From Ancylobacter sp. Lp-2 (GTDB lineage: Bacteria; Pseudomonadota; Alphaproteobacteria; Rhizobiales; Xanthobacteraceae): 64,000 nucleotides of DNA. The notes below the pieces were generated by a model that ran no database searches, was not told the origin of the DNA, and saw nothing but the letters and a program-made list of their open reading frames with translations. Positions 30,252 to 39,912 of the stretch are shown here, piece by piece. A program made the translations under genes and the position numbers. Location: contig NZ_JAJALI010000006.1 in NCBI RefSeq assembly GCF_020523795.1, positions 1 to 64,000 on the forward strand, written 5' to 3'. The stretch's first letter is position 1. Each line of letters begins with the position of its first letter.

Positions 30252-31103
30252 TCAGTTCGGCTTCGGCGCGTCGGGCTTCGCCGGGCCAGTGGAATCGGCG
30301 GCGCCGGCGACCTTGACCGCCTCGGCGACCGGCGGCTTCGCCGGGGCCGGGTCGGACTTCGGCGGCGCGGGCGGGGCCGCGGCGGCGGCCGGTTCGGCGG
30401 GCTTGGGCTGCGCGGCGGCGGCCTCGCGGGCGGCAATCGCGTCGCGCGCGGCGGCAAGGCCGATACCCGTGCCGACCATCGAGCCGTCATAGAGCTCCGG
30501 CGAGGTCAGCACGCGAAGGCCGGTGACCGGCTCCGAGCTCTTGCGGCCGTTCTGCGGGCCGATGGCCGGCTTCTCGCCGCGCTCGAAGGCGTCGATGATG
30601 CCCTCGAGGATCTCCGGGGTCAGGTCCTCGAACACCTCGTTCACCACCTGCACCATCGGCGCGTTCACGCAGGCGCCGGCGCACTCGACCTCTTCCCAGG
30701 AGAGCGAGCCGCTCGCGTTGAGATGGAAGGGCTCGGGATGGATTTTCTTCTTGCAGACCTTCATCAGGTCGCCGGCGCCCTTCAGCATGCAGGGCGTGGT
30801 GCCGCAGACCTGGATATGCGCCTTCTTGCCGACCGGCAGCAGCTGGAACTGCGTGTAGAAGGTGGCGACCTCGTAGACGCGGATCGGCGCCATGCCGAGC
30901 ATCTCGCCGATATAGCGCATCGCCGGTTCAGATACCCAACCCTCCGCCTGCTCCTGCGCGCGCATGAGCAGCGGGATCACCGCGCTGGCCTGCCGGCCAG
31001 CCGGATATTTGGCGATGGTCTTTTCCGCCCAAGCCAGATTCTCCGCCGTAAAGGCGAAGCTCTCGGGCTGCAATTCCTTGGGCGCAAGCCTACGGACCGA
31101 CAT
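30252..31103 (-). CDS. nuoE: NADH-quinone oxidoreductase subunit E with Ala/Pro-rich tail
   Basis: A 283-residue thioredoxin-fold subunit carrying a 2Fe-2S cluster; the cysteines lie in [10 protein letters not shown] and [10 protein letters not shown]. The usual length is 160-220 residues. Here an extra C-terminal stretch of about 75 residues is rich in Ala, Pro and Lys ([20 protein letters not shown]) and is probably disordered. Similar tails occur in NuoE of other Hyphomicrobiales. Core function is unaffected. Confidence 0.96.
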   Translation of the reverse strand: MSVRRLAPKELQPESFAFTAENLAWAEKTIAKYPAGRQASAVIPLLMRAQEQAEGWVSEPAMRYIGEMLGMAPIRVYEVATFYTQFQLLPVGKKAHIQVCGTTPCMLKGAGDLMKVCKKKIHPEPFHLNASGSLSWEEVECAGACVNAPMVQVVNEVFEDLTPEILEGIIDAFERGEKPAIGPQNGRKSSEPVTGLRVLTSPELYDGSMVGTGIGLAAARDAIAAREAAAAQPKPAEPAAAAAPPAPPKSDPAPAKPPVAEAVKVAGAADSTGPAKPDAPKPN

Positions 31104-31139
31104 GCCGTACCCTTCCGATCGAACCCCTGAGCCCCGGGC

Positions 31140-32339
31140 TCAGCGGTCCACTTCCCCGAACACGATATCCAGCGACCCGAGGATCGCCGAAACGTCCGCG
31201 AGCATGTAGCCGCGGCACATGAAATCCATCGATTGAAGATGGGCGAAGCCTGGCGCGCGGATCTTGCAGCGATAGGGCTTGTTGGTGCCGTCAGACACCA
31301 GATAGACACCGAATTCGCCCTTGGGCGCTTCCACCGCGGCGTAAACTTCGCCGGCCGGGACATGGAAGCCTTCGGTGTAGAGCTTGAAGTGATGGATGAG
31401 CGCTTCCATCGAGCGCTTCATCTCGCCGCGCTTGGGCGCGACGATCTTGTTGTCGACCGCCGAGACCGGACCGGTCTCCTTGAGGAGGCGCTGACAGCAC
31501 TGGCGCATGATGTACGCCGACTGCCGCATCTCCTCCATGCGAATACAGTAGCGATCGTAATTGTCGCAGTTCTTGCCGATCGGAATGTCGAATTCCAGCT
31601 CGTCATAGCACTCGTAGGGCTGCGACTTGCGCAGGTCCCACGCCGCGCCGGAGCCCCGCACCATCACGCCGGAGAAGCCCCAGGCGAAGGCGTCCTCCAG
31701 CGACACGATGCCGATGTCGACATTGCGCTGCTTGAAGATGCGGTTGTCGGTGAGCAGGCCCTCGAGGTCGTCGCAGACCTTCAGGAACGGATCGATCCAG
31801 TCGAGAATGTCCTGCACCAGCTGGCGCGGCAGGTCCTGGTGGACGCCACCGGGACGGAAATAGGCGGCGTGCATCCGGCTTCCCGAGGCGCGCTCGTAGA
31901 AGACCATCAGCTTCTCGCGCTCCTCGAAGCCCCACAGCGGCGGGGTGAGCGCGCCGACGTCCATCGCCTGCGTCGTCACATTGAGCATGTGCGACAGGAT
32001 GCGACCGATCTCGGAATAGAGCACGCGGATCAGCTGGCCGCGCTTGGGCACCGTCACCCCGAGCAGCCGCTCGACGGCGAGGCAGTAGGCATGCTCCTGG
32101 TTCATCGGCGCGACATAGTCGAGCCGGTCGAAATAAGGCATCGCCTGGGTAAAGGTCTTGGTCTCGATCAGCTTCTCGGTGCCGCGATGCAGCAGGCCGA
32201 TATGCGGATCGACACGCTCGACGATCTCGCCGTCCAGCTCCAGCACGAGACGCAAAACGCCATGCGCAGCAGGATGTTGCGGGCCGAAGTTAATCTGGAA
32301 GTTACGAACGTTGGCGTCCGGCGTGATGGGAGCATTCAT
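31140..32339 (-). CDS. nuoD: NADH-quinone oxidoreductase subunit D
   Basis: A 399-residue 49-kDa-type subunit that lines the quinone site. It opens with [22 protein letters not shown] and ends at FGEVDR, the usual termini. The ATG at 32339 (MNAPITPD) is chosen over an in-frame ATG 21 bases upstream inside the nuoC end. It overlaps no other real gene. Confidence 0.97.
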   Translation of the reverse strand: MNAPITPDANVRNFQINFGPQHPAAHGVLRLVLELDGEIVERVDPHIGLLHRGTEKLIETKTFTQAMPYFDRLDYVAPMNQEHAYCLAVERLLGVTVPKRGQLIRVLYSEIGRILSHMLNVTTQAMDVGALTPPLWGFEEREKLMVFYERASGSRMHAAYFRPGGVHQDLPRQLVQDILDWIDPFLKVCDDLEGLLTDNRIFKQRNVDIGIVSLEDAFAWGFSGVMVRGSGAAWDLRKSQPYECYDELEFDIPIGKNCDNYDRYCIRMEEMRQSAYIMRQCCQRLLKETGPVSAVDNKIVAPKRGEMKRSMEALIHHFKLYTEGFHVPAGEVYAAVEAPKGEFGVYLVSDGTNKPYRCKIRAPGFAHLQSMDFMCRGYMLADVSAILGSLDIVFGEVDR

Positions 32340-32356
32340 GGTCGTGTCACTCCGCC

Positions 32357-32971
32357 TCAACCAGCCTTGGGGGCCGAAGCCTTCTCGTCACCCGGGAGCA
32401 CGTAGTCAGGCCCCTCCCACGGCGACAGGAAGTCGAAATTGCGGAACTCCTGCGCGAGCTTCACCGGCTCGTAGACCACGCGCTTGCGCTCGTCGTCATA
32501 GCGCACCTCGACGAAGCCCGTGGTCGGGAAGTCCTTGCGCAGCGGATAGCCGTCGAAGCCGTAATCGGTGAGCAGGCGCCGCAGCTCCGGGTGGCCCGAG
32601 AACAGGATGCCGTACATGTCGTAGGCTTCGCGCTCGAACCACAGCGCGCCGGCGAATACCGAAGTTGCCGAGGGCACCGGGGTGGTCTCGTCGGTCTCCG
32701 CCTTCACCCGGATACGGGCGTTCAGCGTCGGCGACAGCAGGTGGTAGACTACGTCGAAGCGCTTCTCGCGCTTCGGCCAGTCGACGCCGCAAATGTCGAT
32801 GAAGCTGACAAACCGGCAGGACGGGTCGTCGCGCAGGAAGGTCAGCACCTTCACCACCTCGGCGCCCGGCACCGTCACGGTGAGCTCGCCATAGGCGACG
32901 ACAATCTCGTCGATCGCATCCGGCAGCGCCTCGGCGATGTGCGCCCCAAGCTCTCTCAGCGTCTCGTCCAT
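32357..32971 (-). CDS. nuoC: NADH-quinone oxidoreductase subunit C
   Basis: A 204-residue 30-kDa-type subunit. The family signature [29 protein letters not shown] spans about residues 115-143 and is intact. It is a separate gene, not fused to nuoD as in enterobacteria. It lies about 60 bp after nuoB. Confidence 0.97.
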   Translation of the reverse strand: MDETLRELGAHIAEALPDAIDEIVVAYGELTVTVPGAEVVKVLTFLRDDPSCRFVSFIDICGVDWPKREKRFDVVYHLLSPTLNARIRVKAETDETTPVPSATSVFAGALWFEREAYDMYGILFSGHPELRRLLTDYGFDGYPLRKDFPTTGFVEVRYDDERKRVVYEPVKLAQEFRNFDFLSPWEGPDYVLPGDEKASAPKAG

Positions 32972-33031
32972 GTCTTACCCGTCTTGCCCGCTCTATGCGC
33001 CCGGCGTCGGTCGTTCAGCGTTCGCAGTCGT

Positions 33032-33613
33032 TTAGCGTTCGATGGTGCCCGTGCGGCGGATCTTCTTCTGCAGCAGCAGCACGCCGTACAGCAGAGCCTC
33101 AGCCGTCGGCGGGCAGCCCGGCACGTAGATGTCGACCGGCACGATCCGGTCGCAGCCGCGCACCACCGAGTAGGAGTAGTGGTAGTAGCCCCCGCCATTG
33201 GCGCAGCTGCCCATGGAGATGACGTAGCGCGGCTCCGGCATCTGGTCGTAGACCTTGCGCAGGGCCGGGGCCATCTTGTTGGTCAGCGTGCCGGCGACGA
33301 TCATCACGTCGGACTGGCGTGGCGAGGCGCGGGGCGCGAAGCCGAAGCGCTCCACGTCGTAGCGCGGCATGGAGACCTGCATCATCTCCACCGCGCAGCA
33401 GGCGAGGCCGAAGGTCATCCACATGAGCGAGCCGGTGCGCGCCCAGTTGATCAGCTCGTCGGTGGCGGTGACGAGGAAGCCCTTGTCGGCCAGCTCGTTG
33501 TTCACCTCGACGAAGAACGGATCGGTCGCGCCGATCGGCCGGCCGGTGTTCGGATCGATGATTCCCTTCGCCGCCGGAGCGACGAGAGGAGTGTTCGCGG
33601 CGCTCAATCCCAT
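33032..33613 (-). CDS. nuoB: NADH-quinone oxidoreductase subunit B (cluster N2)
   Basis: A 193-residue subunit holding the N2 4Fe-4S cluster next to the quinone site. The tandem cysteines in [11 protein letters not shown], then [21 protein letters not shown] and [11 protein letters not shown] are all present. The ATG at 33613 has GGGAG seven bases upstream and overlaps the nuoA end; an in-frame ATG at 33634 is less well placed. Confidence 0.97.
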   Translation of the reverse strand: MGLSAANTPLVAPAAKGIIDPNTGRPIGATDPFFVEVNNELADKGFLVTATDELINWARTGSLMWMTFGLACCAVEMMQVSMPRYDVERFGFAPRASPRQSDVMIVAGTLTNKMAPALRKVYDQMPEPRYVISMGSCANGGGYYHYSYSVVRGCDRIVPVDIYVPGCPPTAEALLYGVLLLQKKIRRTGTIER

Positions 33614-33969
33614 TCGAGCGCTCCCTTCTTCCATTCGTAGACAAAGCCGATGGTGAGCACGGCCAGGAAAATCATCATCGACCAGAAGCCGAAATTACCG
33701 AGTTCCCCGAAGGTGATGGCCCAGGGAAACAGGAAGGCGACCTCGAGATCGAAGATGATGAAGAGGATCGACACCAGGTAGAAACGGACGTCGAACTTCA
33801 TGCGCGCGTCGTCGAACGCATTGAAGCCACATTCATAAGCCGACATCTTCTCCGGATCGGGTCGAGAGAAGGCGACGATGAAGGGGGCCACCAGCAGGGC
33901 GATCCCGATGACGGCCGAAACCCCGATGAAAATGACGACCGGCAGGTAATCCTGCAGCAGGCTGCTCAT
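33604..33969 (-). CDS. nuoA: NADH-quinone oxidoreductase subunit A
   Basis: A 121-residue, three-helix membrane subunit and the first gene of the complex I operon. [25 protein letters not shown] carries the loop cysteine that is conserved in the family. Two ATGs are close: the one at 33969 has GGAGG at nine bases, the one at 33978 directly abuts the same site and is less likely. Confidence 0.97.
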   Translation of the reverse strand: MSSLLQDYLPVVIFIGVSAVIGIALLVAPFIVAFSRPDPEKMSAYECGFNAFDDARMKFDVRFYLVSILFIIFDLEVAFLFPWAITFGELGNFGFWSMMIFLAVLTIGFVYEWKKGALEWD

Positions 33970-34376
33970 GGGCCGCATCCTCCCCGGTGCGTGGGCGCCG
34001 TTTGGCGCGCAACCTCAGTTGCGAAATATTCAAAGCACAGGGCAGGCTTATCGCACCGCCCCAGAGAGGGCAAGGGCGTCGATGAGCGTTACGTAAGTCG
34101 TGGCATACAAAATTCACAGCCGACCCAACGTTCCCAACGGTTTACGCCGCATTGCGGCATCCTGTTGGTTCGTTAGGACAATATCGTGACGCCAGACTTT
34201 CGTCTCATACCGCATGGAGAGGCCCGCGATCGCCCCGTGCCGCCCCCGCGACCGCCCCGCCGCGGCCCCCTTCCACCTCCGGTGAGTCTCCCCTGGGCAG
34301 TGGCGATCCGGTGCGGAATGCGCCAGAAACGGGGCGCGTCGGAACTTCCGATGCGGTAGCAGGAACAGGTGCCTCC
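33970..34376. other. 407-bp divergent interval: nuo leader and upstream region of the GMC gene
   Basis: It separates the nuo operon (leftward) from the GMC oxidoreductase gene (rightward). The left part has a promoter-like pair for nuo and a leader hairpin. The right part, up to 34376, could in principle extend the GMC frame, but the codons there are Pro/Arg-rich with no family match. Confidence 0.6.
34008..34074 (-). promoter_or_regulatory. nuo operon promoter and leader hairpin (candidate)
   Basis: On the minus strand CTTGCC (34069-34074), a 17-base spacer and ATAAGC (34046-34051) form an alphaproteobacterial sigma-70-like promoter about 80 bases before nuoA. The leader contains a perfect 6-bp, 4-base-loop hairpin, CGCAAC/GTTGCG (34008-34023), which could stabilise or regulate the long mRNA. 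Both calls rest on sequence alone. Confidence 0.5.
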
Positions 34377-36002
34377 ATGACCGACGACACGCCCGCCGAC
34401 GAGCATTACGACTACATCATCGTCGGGGCCGGCTCGGCCGGCTGCGTGCTCGCCAACCGGCTCTCCGCCGATCCGCGCAGGCGCGTGCTGTTGCTGGAAG
34501 CCGGCGGGCGCGACAACTGGATCTGGTTCCACATCCCGGTCGGCTACCTGTTCGCCATCGGCAATCCCCGCGCCGACTGGATGTTCCGCACCGAGCCGGA
34601 GCCGGGGCTCAACGGCCGTGCCCTCGCCTATCCACGCGGCAAGGTGATCGGCGGCTGCTCCGCCATCAACGCGATGATCTACATGCGCGGCCAGGCCGGC
34701 GACTATGACGGCTGGCGCCAGCTCGGGCTCGCCGGCTGGGGCTGGGACGACGTGCTGCCGATCTTCAAGAGCCACGAGGACCACTATCGCGGCGCCAGCG
34801 ACATCCACGGCGCCGGCGGCGAGTGGCGCGTCGAATTCCCGCGCCTCACCTGGCCGCTGCTCGACAAGGTGCGCGAGGCGGCGGCGCAGGACGGCATCGC
34901 GCCGATCGATGACTACAACACCGGCGACAATGAGGGCTCGGCCTATTTCCAGGTCAACCAGAAGCGCGGCCTGCGCTGGAGCGCCGCGCGAGGGTTCCTC
35001 AAGCCCGTTTTGAACCGGCCGAACCTCACCCTGCGCACCGGCTGCCTCACCGAGCGGGTGATTCTCGAGGGCCACCGCGCCGTCGGCATCGCCTACCGGC
35101 AGGACGGCGTCGCCCGCACCGCCCGCGCCCATGGCGAGGTCATCCTCTCGGCCGGCGCCATCGGCTCGCCGCAGATCCTCATGCTGTCCAGCATCGGCCC
35201 AGGCGCCGAGCTGGCCGGTCACGGCATCGGCGTCGCCCTCGACCGGCCGGGTGTTGGCGCCAACCTTCAGGACCATCTGCAATTGCGGCTGATCTATAAG
35301 GTGCATGGCGCCAACACGCTGAACGAGCGCACCCACTCGCTGATCGGCAAGGCGTCGATGGCGCTGGAATACGCCCTGTTCCGACGCGGGCCGCTCACCA
35401 TGGCGCCGTCGCAGCTCGGCCTGTTCACCCGCTCGCGGCCGGACAAGGAGCGCGCGGACATTGAGTTCCACGTGCAGCCGTTGTCGCTCGGCAAGTTCGG
35501 CGAGAAGCTGCACCCCTTCCCCGCCTTCACCATGAGCGTGTGCAATCTGCGCCCAAGCAGCCGTGGCGATGTCCGCCTCACCAGCGCCGACCCGACGGCG
35601 CCCCCCGCGATTCGCCCCAACTACCTCGCGACCGAGGAGGACCGGCAGGTGGCGGCGGACAGCCTGCGCGTCGCCCGCCGCATCGTGAAGCGGCCGGCGC
35701 TGGCATCGCTCCGCCCGGAGGAGTTCCTGCCCGGCCCCGCGGTCGGCGACGACGAGGACAGCCTGGTGCGCGCCGCCGGCGAGATCGGCACCACCATCTT
35801 CCACCCGGTCGGCACCGCCAAGATGGGACTGCCGAGCGACCCGCTCGCGGTGGTCGACGAGCGGCTGCGGGTGTTCGGCATCGAGGGGCTGCGGGTGGTC
35901 GACGCCTCGGTGATGCCGACCATCGTCTCCGGCAACACCGCCTCCCCCACCATGATGATCGCCGAAAAGGCAGCGGCGATGATCCGCGCCGACGCGCGCT
36001 AG
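34377..36002 (+). CDS. GMC family FAD-dependent oxidoreductase (choline/alcohol dehydrogenase-like)
   Basis: A 541-residue flavoprotein. The FAD dinucleotide-binding motif YIIVGAGSAGCVLANRLS lies at the N terminus, with VLLLEAGG and PRGKVIGGCSAINAMIYMRG after it. The C-terminal catalytic block IFHPVGTAKMG and VSGNTASPTMMIAEKAA complete the family pattern. Members oxidise alcohols such as choline or polyethylene glycol; the substrate here cannot be told from sequence. There is no betaine-aldehyde dehydrogenase or betI neighbour, so choline is not supported by context. The ATG at 34377 (MTDDTPADEHYD) is the start nearest the FAD motif. Confidence 0.88.
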   Translation: MTDDTPADEHYDYIIVGAGSAGCVLANRLSADPRRRVLLLEAGGRDNWIWFHIPVGYLFAIGNPRADWMFRTEPEPGLNGRALAYPRGKVIGGCSAINAMIYMRGQAGDYDGWRQLGLAGWGWDDVLPIFKSHEDHYRGASDIHGAGGEWRVEFPRLTWPLLDKVREAAAQDGIAPIDDYNTGDNEGSAYFQVNQKRGLRWSAARGFLKPVLNRPNLTLRTGCLTERVILEGHRAVGIAYRQDGVARTARAHGEVILSAGAIGSPQILMLSSIGPGAELAGHGIGVALDRPGVGANLQDHLQLRLIYKVHGANTLNERTHSLIGKASMALEYALFRRGPLTMAPSQLGLFTRSRPDKERADIEFHVQPLSLGKFGEKLHPFPAFTMSVCNLRPSSRGDVRLTSADPTAPPAIRPNYLATEEDRQVAADSLRVARRIVKRPALASLRPEEFLPGPAVGDDEDSLVRAAGEIGTTIFHPVGTAKMGLPSDPLAVVDERLRVFGIEGLRVVDASVMPTIVSGNTASPTMMIAEKAAAMIRADAR

Positions 36003-36021
36003 AGCCTGTTGCCGCCGCGAA

Positions 36022-36058
36022 GGCTGAAAGGCTTTCGCGACGGGAACAGACTTCAGCC
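36022..36058. other. Inverted repeat in a convergent gene gap
   Basis: GGCTGAA (36022-36028) pairs with TTCAGCC (36052-36058), and a nested CGCGAA/TTCGCG pair overlaps it. It lies between the ends of the GMC gene and mepA. It has no T-run on either side, so it may be a weak bidirectional stop or the remnant of a small interspersed repeat. Confidence 0.3.
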
Positions 36059-36093
36059 TATTGGATCTGGCGCTGGTCGCGGAACGCTACGGC

Positions 36094-37008
36094 CTACTGC
36101 GCCTTCAGCACCGCCGCGCAGGACGGCGGCAGGTCGGCGAGCGTCACCGGCGGCGCCGGCTTGGGCGGCACTTTCGGCGGCTTGGGATGCAGCACGCCGT
36201 CGGAGAACCACCAGTCGAGCTTGTCGCAGCCGTCGCCCGGCACCACCGCGTCCTGCGGCCGGCAATCCGGGCTCCCGGCCGGGCAGGAGATGCGCACATG
36301 CATGTGGTAGTCGTGCCCCCAATAGGGCCGCACCTTCTGCAGCCAGGAGCGGTCGCCGCGCGCGTCGCGGCACAGTGCCTTCTTGATCGCCGCGTTGACC
36401 AGCACCCGCTCCACCCGGTCGTCCTGCGCCGCGGTGCGGATGATGGCGACATGTGCCGGCGTCCACACCTGGGTGTCGACGTCGAGCCGGTCCGGCCGCA
36501 CGATCATCGTCGCCGACACGTCCTCGCGCTCCTTGGCGGTGAAGACCTTCTTCGGCATCGGGGTCAGCCAGATGTCAGCGTCGAGACCGATCTGGTGCGA
36601 GGCATGGCCGGTCGCCATCGGTCCGCCGCGCGGCTGCGCCATGTCGCCGACGAGCAGGCCGGACCAGCCGACCTTGGGCGCCTGGGCGGACAGCCGCTCC
36701 AGGAAGGCGATGAGGTCGGGATGGCCCCAGTTGCGGTTGCGCGACAGCCGCATCGCCTGCCAGGTCGGCCCGGTGACCGGCAGCGCCTCGCCCCCGGCGA
36801 GGCAGCCGCGCGAATAGAAGCCGATGGCACGCGGCGCCAGCGCGGAGGCCGGCTGCTTCACCGCGCCGAACAACACCTTGGCCGGCGCGGCGCCGGCGGC
36901 AGCGGGTTTTGCGGCCGGGGCCGGCGCGTCCTCCTGCGCATGCGACGCGCCGGGAGCGCCGGTAAGCGCCAGCCCGGCGAGCGCGAGAACCGAAAGCAGA
37001 CGGCGCAT
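36094..37008 (-). CDS. mepA: Penicillin-insensitive murein endopeptidase MepA
   Basis: A 304-residue periplasmic LAS-type metallopeptidase that cuts D-Ala-meso-DAP cross-links. A signal peptide (MRRLLSVLALAGLALTG..ASHA) is followed by an Ala/Pro-rich linker. The metal ligands are in GHASHQIGLDADIW and GHDYHMHVRISC. The cysteines in CPAGSPDC and GDGCD are typical. It lies 15 bp downstream of the L,D-transpeptidase gene, so both probably remodel peptidoglycan together. Confidence 0.93.
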   Translation of the reverse strand: MRRLLSVLALAGLALTGAPGASHAQEDAPAPAAKPAAAGAAPAKVLFGAVKQPASALAPRAIGFYSRGCLAGGEALPVTGPTWQAMRLSRNRNWGHPDLIAFLERLSAQAPKVGWSGLLVGDMAQPRGGPMATGHASHQIGLDADIWLTPMPKKVFTAKEREDVSATMIVRPDRLDVDTQVWTPAHVAIIRTAAQDDRVERVLVNAAIKKALCRDARGDRSWLQKVRPYWGHDYHMHVRISCPAGSPDCRPQDAVVPGDGCDKLDWWFSDGVLHPKPPKVPPKPAPPVTLADLPPSCAAVLKAQ

Positions 37009-37022
37009 TCCGGCCTCCCCGC

Positions 37023-38060
37023 TCAGCTCATCGCCTGCGACATCACGACGAAGCCCTTGTCGGTCCGCGTCGAGGCATCCGCCGACAGATCGGTCACGAA
37101 CAGCGTCGAGCCCGGCACCAAAAGCTGGGCGAGTTGCTGGTTGGCCTGCGGCGCCACGGTGATGCGGTCGATGGCGGCGGCCACCTTGCCGGCCCCGGCG
37201 CCGTTGCCCTCGAAGCCGAGCGCCGTCCAGGCGACGTCGCCCGCCACCTTCTTCAGCACATAGACGACATTGCCGAGCGGCGTATTGGGATCGCGGATGG
37301 TCACCGGCGCGGTGAGCGCCACCGCGCCGTTCTTCAGCACGGTCAGCTGCTTGTCGGCGCCGCTCACCACCATGGAGACGGCGTTCTCCGCCGCCATCTG
37401 CGCGGCAGCCGCGACCGCGGCCGGGCTGTCGTCCTTCGGCGCCTCGGTCTTTATCGCGGTGGTCGCGTCGGCCGGCAGCACCAGGCCGGGATGCAGCACG
37501 TCGGCCGGCTGCGAATGCGCGTCGGCAATGATCACCGGCGTGCCGAAATGGGTGACGCTGAACAGCAGCTTGGAGAACGCCATCGGCAGGTGCACGCAGC
37601 CATGCGAGGACGGGTAGCCGGGCAACCCGCCGGCATGCAGCGCCACGCCCGACCAGGTCAGCCGCTCGGCATAGGGCATCGGCGCGTCGTCATAGAGCGA
37701 GGAATGGTGGTCGACATCCTTCTGCAGGATGGTGAACACCCCTACCGGCGTCTCGTGGCCGGCGCGGCCGGTCGAGCAGGTGGAGACGCCGATGCGCACG
37801 CCGTTGCGATACACGTAGCAGCGCTGGTCCGGCAGCGAGACGATGATGGCGACGAAGCCCTCGGGCGCCCGCTCGGGATGCCACGCATACTGGCCGGGCT
37901 TCATGTCGGCGACCGAGGTCAGGTCGCTCGTCGCGGCGTCGCCGGGGTCGGCGCCCTGCGCGCTAGCGGCCGACGGACGCAGCGGCAACAGGGCGGCAAG
38001 GCCGAACAAGCCGATGAGATGGCGCCGGCTCAATGTCGAGCGCGCCCAGCCATTCGTCAT
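37023..38060 (-). CDS. L,D-transpeptidase (YkuD), Tat-like signal, second degenerate copy
   Basis: A 345-residue exported enzyme. The N terminus has SRRHLIGLFGLAALLPL, a twin-arginine-like signal, cleaved near ASAQ. The YkuD catalytic domain spans about residues 65-175: VYRNGVRIGVSTCSTGR, HAGGLPGYPSSHGCVHLP with the catalytic His and Cys. A second region at about 225-345 repeats the pattern (LTVLKNGAVALTAPVTIRDP..TPLGNVVYVL) but lacks the SHGC site. The ATG at 38060 has a GGGG site. It makes 3-3 cross-links or anchors proteins. Confidence 0.88.
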   Translation of the reverse strand: MTNGWARSTLSRRHLIGLFGLAALLPLRPSAASAQGADPGDAATSDLTSVADMKPGQYAWHPERAPEGFVAIIVSLPDQRCYVYRNGVRIGVSTCSTGRAGHETPVGVFTILQKDVDHHSSLYDDAPMPYAERLTWSGVALHAGGLPGYPSSHGCVHLPMAFSKLLFSVTHFGTPVIIADAHSQPADVLHPGLVLPADATTAIKTEAPKDDSPAAVAAAAQMAAENAVSMVVSGADKQLTVLKNGAVALTAPVTIRDPNTPLGNVVYVLKKVAGDVAWTALGFEGNGAGAGKVAAAIDRITVAPQANQQLAQLLVPGSTLFVTDLSADASTRTDKGFVVMSQAMS

Positions 38061-38342
38061 GAGCGAATCCCCTTCTTCGGCCCTGTTAAGGATAATCCCC
38101 AGGCGACGAGAGGCCAACATACTGAACGACAACGATTAATGTCTCGTTTACGTTAGTGCTTCCGCCCTCGCCGGGTCCCGGCGCCATGCGCTCCGCTCAT
38201 ACCCGGCCGAAGGTCGAACTGGCGCCGGGCGCACGCGGCGGCGAAACATGCCGCGCCGCCTGCGGCGTCCCGCGTGCCTCTCCTGCCGAAGCTCGCCCCC
38301 GGACCGCGGATGCCGGCGAACGAGACCGGGAGGAATGACGCC

Positions 38343-39851
38343 ATGCACGAGGACCGCCTGCGCTACGCCCCATTGGCGGACAAGGTGACCAGCGCCGAAC
38401 AAGCCGCGCAGCTGATCAGGGACGGCATGACGGTGGGCATGAGCGGCTTCACCCGCGCCGGCGAGGCCAAGGCGGTGCCGATGGCGCTCGCCGAGCGCGC
38501 CCGCACCGAGCCCTTGAAGATCACGCTGATCACCGGAGCCTCGCTCGGCAACGACCTCGACAAGACGCTGGCCGAGGCGCACGCGCTCTCCCGTCGCATC
38601 CCCTTCCAGTCCGATCCGGCGCTGCGCAAGTCGATCAATGCCGGCGAGGTGATGTTCGTCGACCAGCATTTGTCCGAGACGGTGGAGATGCTGCGCACCC
38701 GCCAGCTCGGCCCGGTCGACGTCGCGGTGATCGAGGCGGTGGCGATCACCGAGCAGGGCGGCATCGTGCCGACCACCTCGGTCGGCAATTCGGCGAGCTT
38801 CGCCATCCTCGCCGAGAAGGTGATCGTCGAGATCAACCTCTCCCAGCCGGTGACGCTGGAGGGGCTGCACGACATCTATATCCCCACCCACCGGCCGCAC
38901 CGCGAGCCGATCCCGGTGGTGGCGCCGCAGAGCCGCGTCGGCCTGCCCTTCATCCCGGTCGATCCGGCCAAGATCGCCGCCATCGTCTTCACCGAAAAGC
39001 TCGACAGCTCGTCGACCGTGCTGCCGCCGGACGCCGAGACCGCTGCCATTTCCGGCCATCTCACCGAATTCTTCCTCAACGAGGTCAGGAAGGGCCGGCT
39101 GACCAACCGGCTCCAGCCGTTGCAGGCCGGCATCGGCACCATCGCCAACGCCGTGCTGCACGGCTTCATCGAGACGCCGTTCCACAACCTCACCATGTAT
39201 TCCGAGGTGCTACAGGACTCGACCTTCGACCTGTTCGACGCCGGCAAGCTCGATTTCGCCTCCGGCTCCTCCATCACCCTGTCGGCGGCCAAGTACCGCG
39301 AGGTGCTGCCGAAGCTGCCGCACTACAAGCCGCGGCTGATCCTGCGCCCGCAGGAGATCAGCAACCACCCCGAAGTGGTGCGCCGGCTCGGCATCATCGG
39401 CATCAACACCGCGCTGGAGTTCGACATCTACGGCAACGTCAACTCCACCCATGTCGGCGGCACCCACATGATGAACGGTATCGGCGGCTCGGGTGACTTC
39501 GCCCGCAACGGCTACATGTCGGTGTTCGTCACCAAATCGATCGCCAAGGGCGGCGCCATCTCCTCGGTGGTGCCGATGGTCAGCCATGTCGACCACAACG
39601 AGCACGATGTCGACGTGCTCGTTACCGAGATCGGCCTCGCCGACCTGCGCGGCCTCGCCCCGCGCGAGCGGGCGCGGGCGATCCTCGCCAATTGCGTCCA
39701 TCCCTCCTATCGCGAGCCGCTGGCCGACTACCATCGCCGGGCGCTGGCGCGCGGCGGCCACACGCCACACGTCATCGAGGAGGCGCTGTCCTGGCACGTC
39801 GCGCTGCGCGAGACCGGCCGCATGCCGGCCTCTGCCGACGTGACCGCCTGA
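38343..39851 (+). CDS. Acetyl-CoA hydrolase/transferase, succinate:acetate CoA-transferase type
   Basis: A 502-residue class I CoA-transferase. The N-terminal half has GMTVGMSGFTRAGEAKAVP, the centre carries the active-site glutamate region (VFTEKLDSSS), and the C-terminal half contains GGTHMMNGIGGSGDFARNGY. Length and blocks match the AarC/Cat1 group, which moves CoA between succinate and acetate or propionate. The ATG at 38343 has GGGAGGAAT nine bases upstream. It is monocistronic and divergent from the L,D-transpeptidase; it may help in acetate handling, but neighbours do not decide the substrate. Confidence 0.88.
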   Translation: MHEDRLRYAPLADKVTSAEQAAQLIRDGMTVGMSGFTRAGEAKAVPMALAERARTEPLKITLITGASLGNDLDKTLAEAHALSRRIPFQSDPALRKSINAGEVMFVDQHLSETVEMLRTRQLGPVDVAVIEAVAITEQGGIVPTTSVGNSASFAILAEKVIVEINLSQPVTLEGLHDIYIPTHRPHREPIPVVAPQSRVGLPFIPVDPAKIAAIVFTEKLDSSSTVLPPDAETAAISGHLTEFFLNEVRKGRLTNRLQPLQAGIGTIANAVLHGFIETPFHNLTMYSEVLQDSTFDLFDAGKLDFASGSSITLSAAKYREVLPKLPHYKPRLILRPQEISNHPEVVRRLGIIGINTALEFDIYGNVNSTHVGGTHMMNGIGGSGDFARNGYMSVFVTKSIAKGGAISSVVPMVSHVDHNEHDVDVLVTEIGLADLRGLAPRERARAILANCVHPSYREPLADYHRRALARGGHTPHVIEEALSWHVALRETGRMPASADVTA

Positions 39852-39854
39852 ACG

Positions 39855-39886
39855 AAAAATGGCCCGCCTCCAGGGAGAGGCGGGCC
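39855..39886 (-). terminator. Rho-independent terminator after the rhamnonate operon
   Basis: A perfect 10-bp stem, GGCCCGCCTC with GAGGCGGGCC, around a 6-base loop; on the minus strand it is followed by ATTTTT. It lies 26 bases after the rhmD stop and also faces the convergent CoA-transferase gene, which has no T-run on its side. Confidence 0.85.
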
Positions 39887-39912
39887 ACAGTCGCGACCGA
39901 GGATCGGGTTCC

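Noticed and set aside
26741..30316. Plus-strand open frame of 1191 codons opposite nuoH-nuoG-nuoF
   Set aside because: It is an antisense shadow of three genes at once, with no start signal or known domain.
34152..34376. N-terminal extension of the GMC oxidoreductase by 75 residues
   Set aside because: The extra part is Pro/Arg-rich and has no signal peptide or match, while the ATG at 34377 places the FAD motif at the usual distance.
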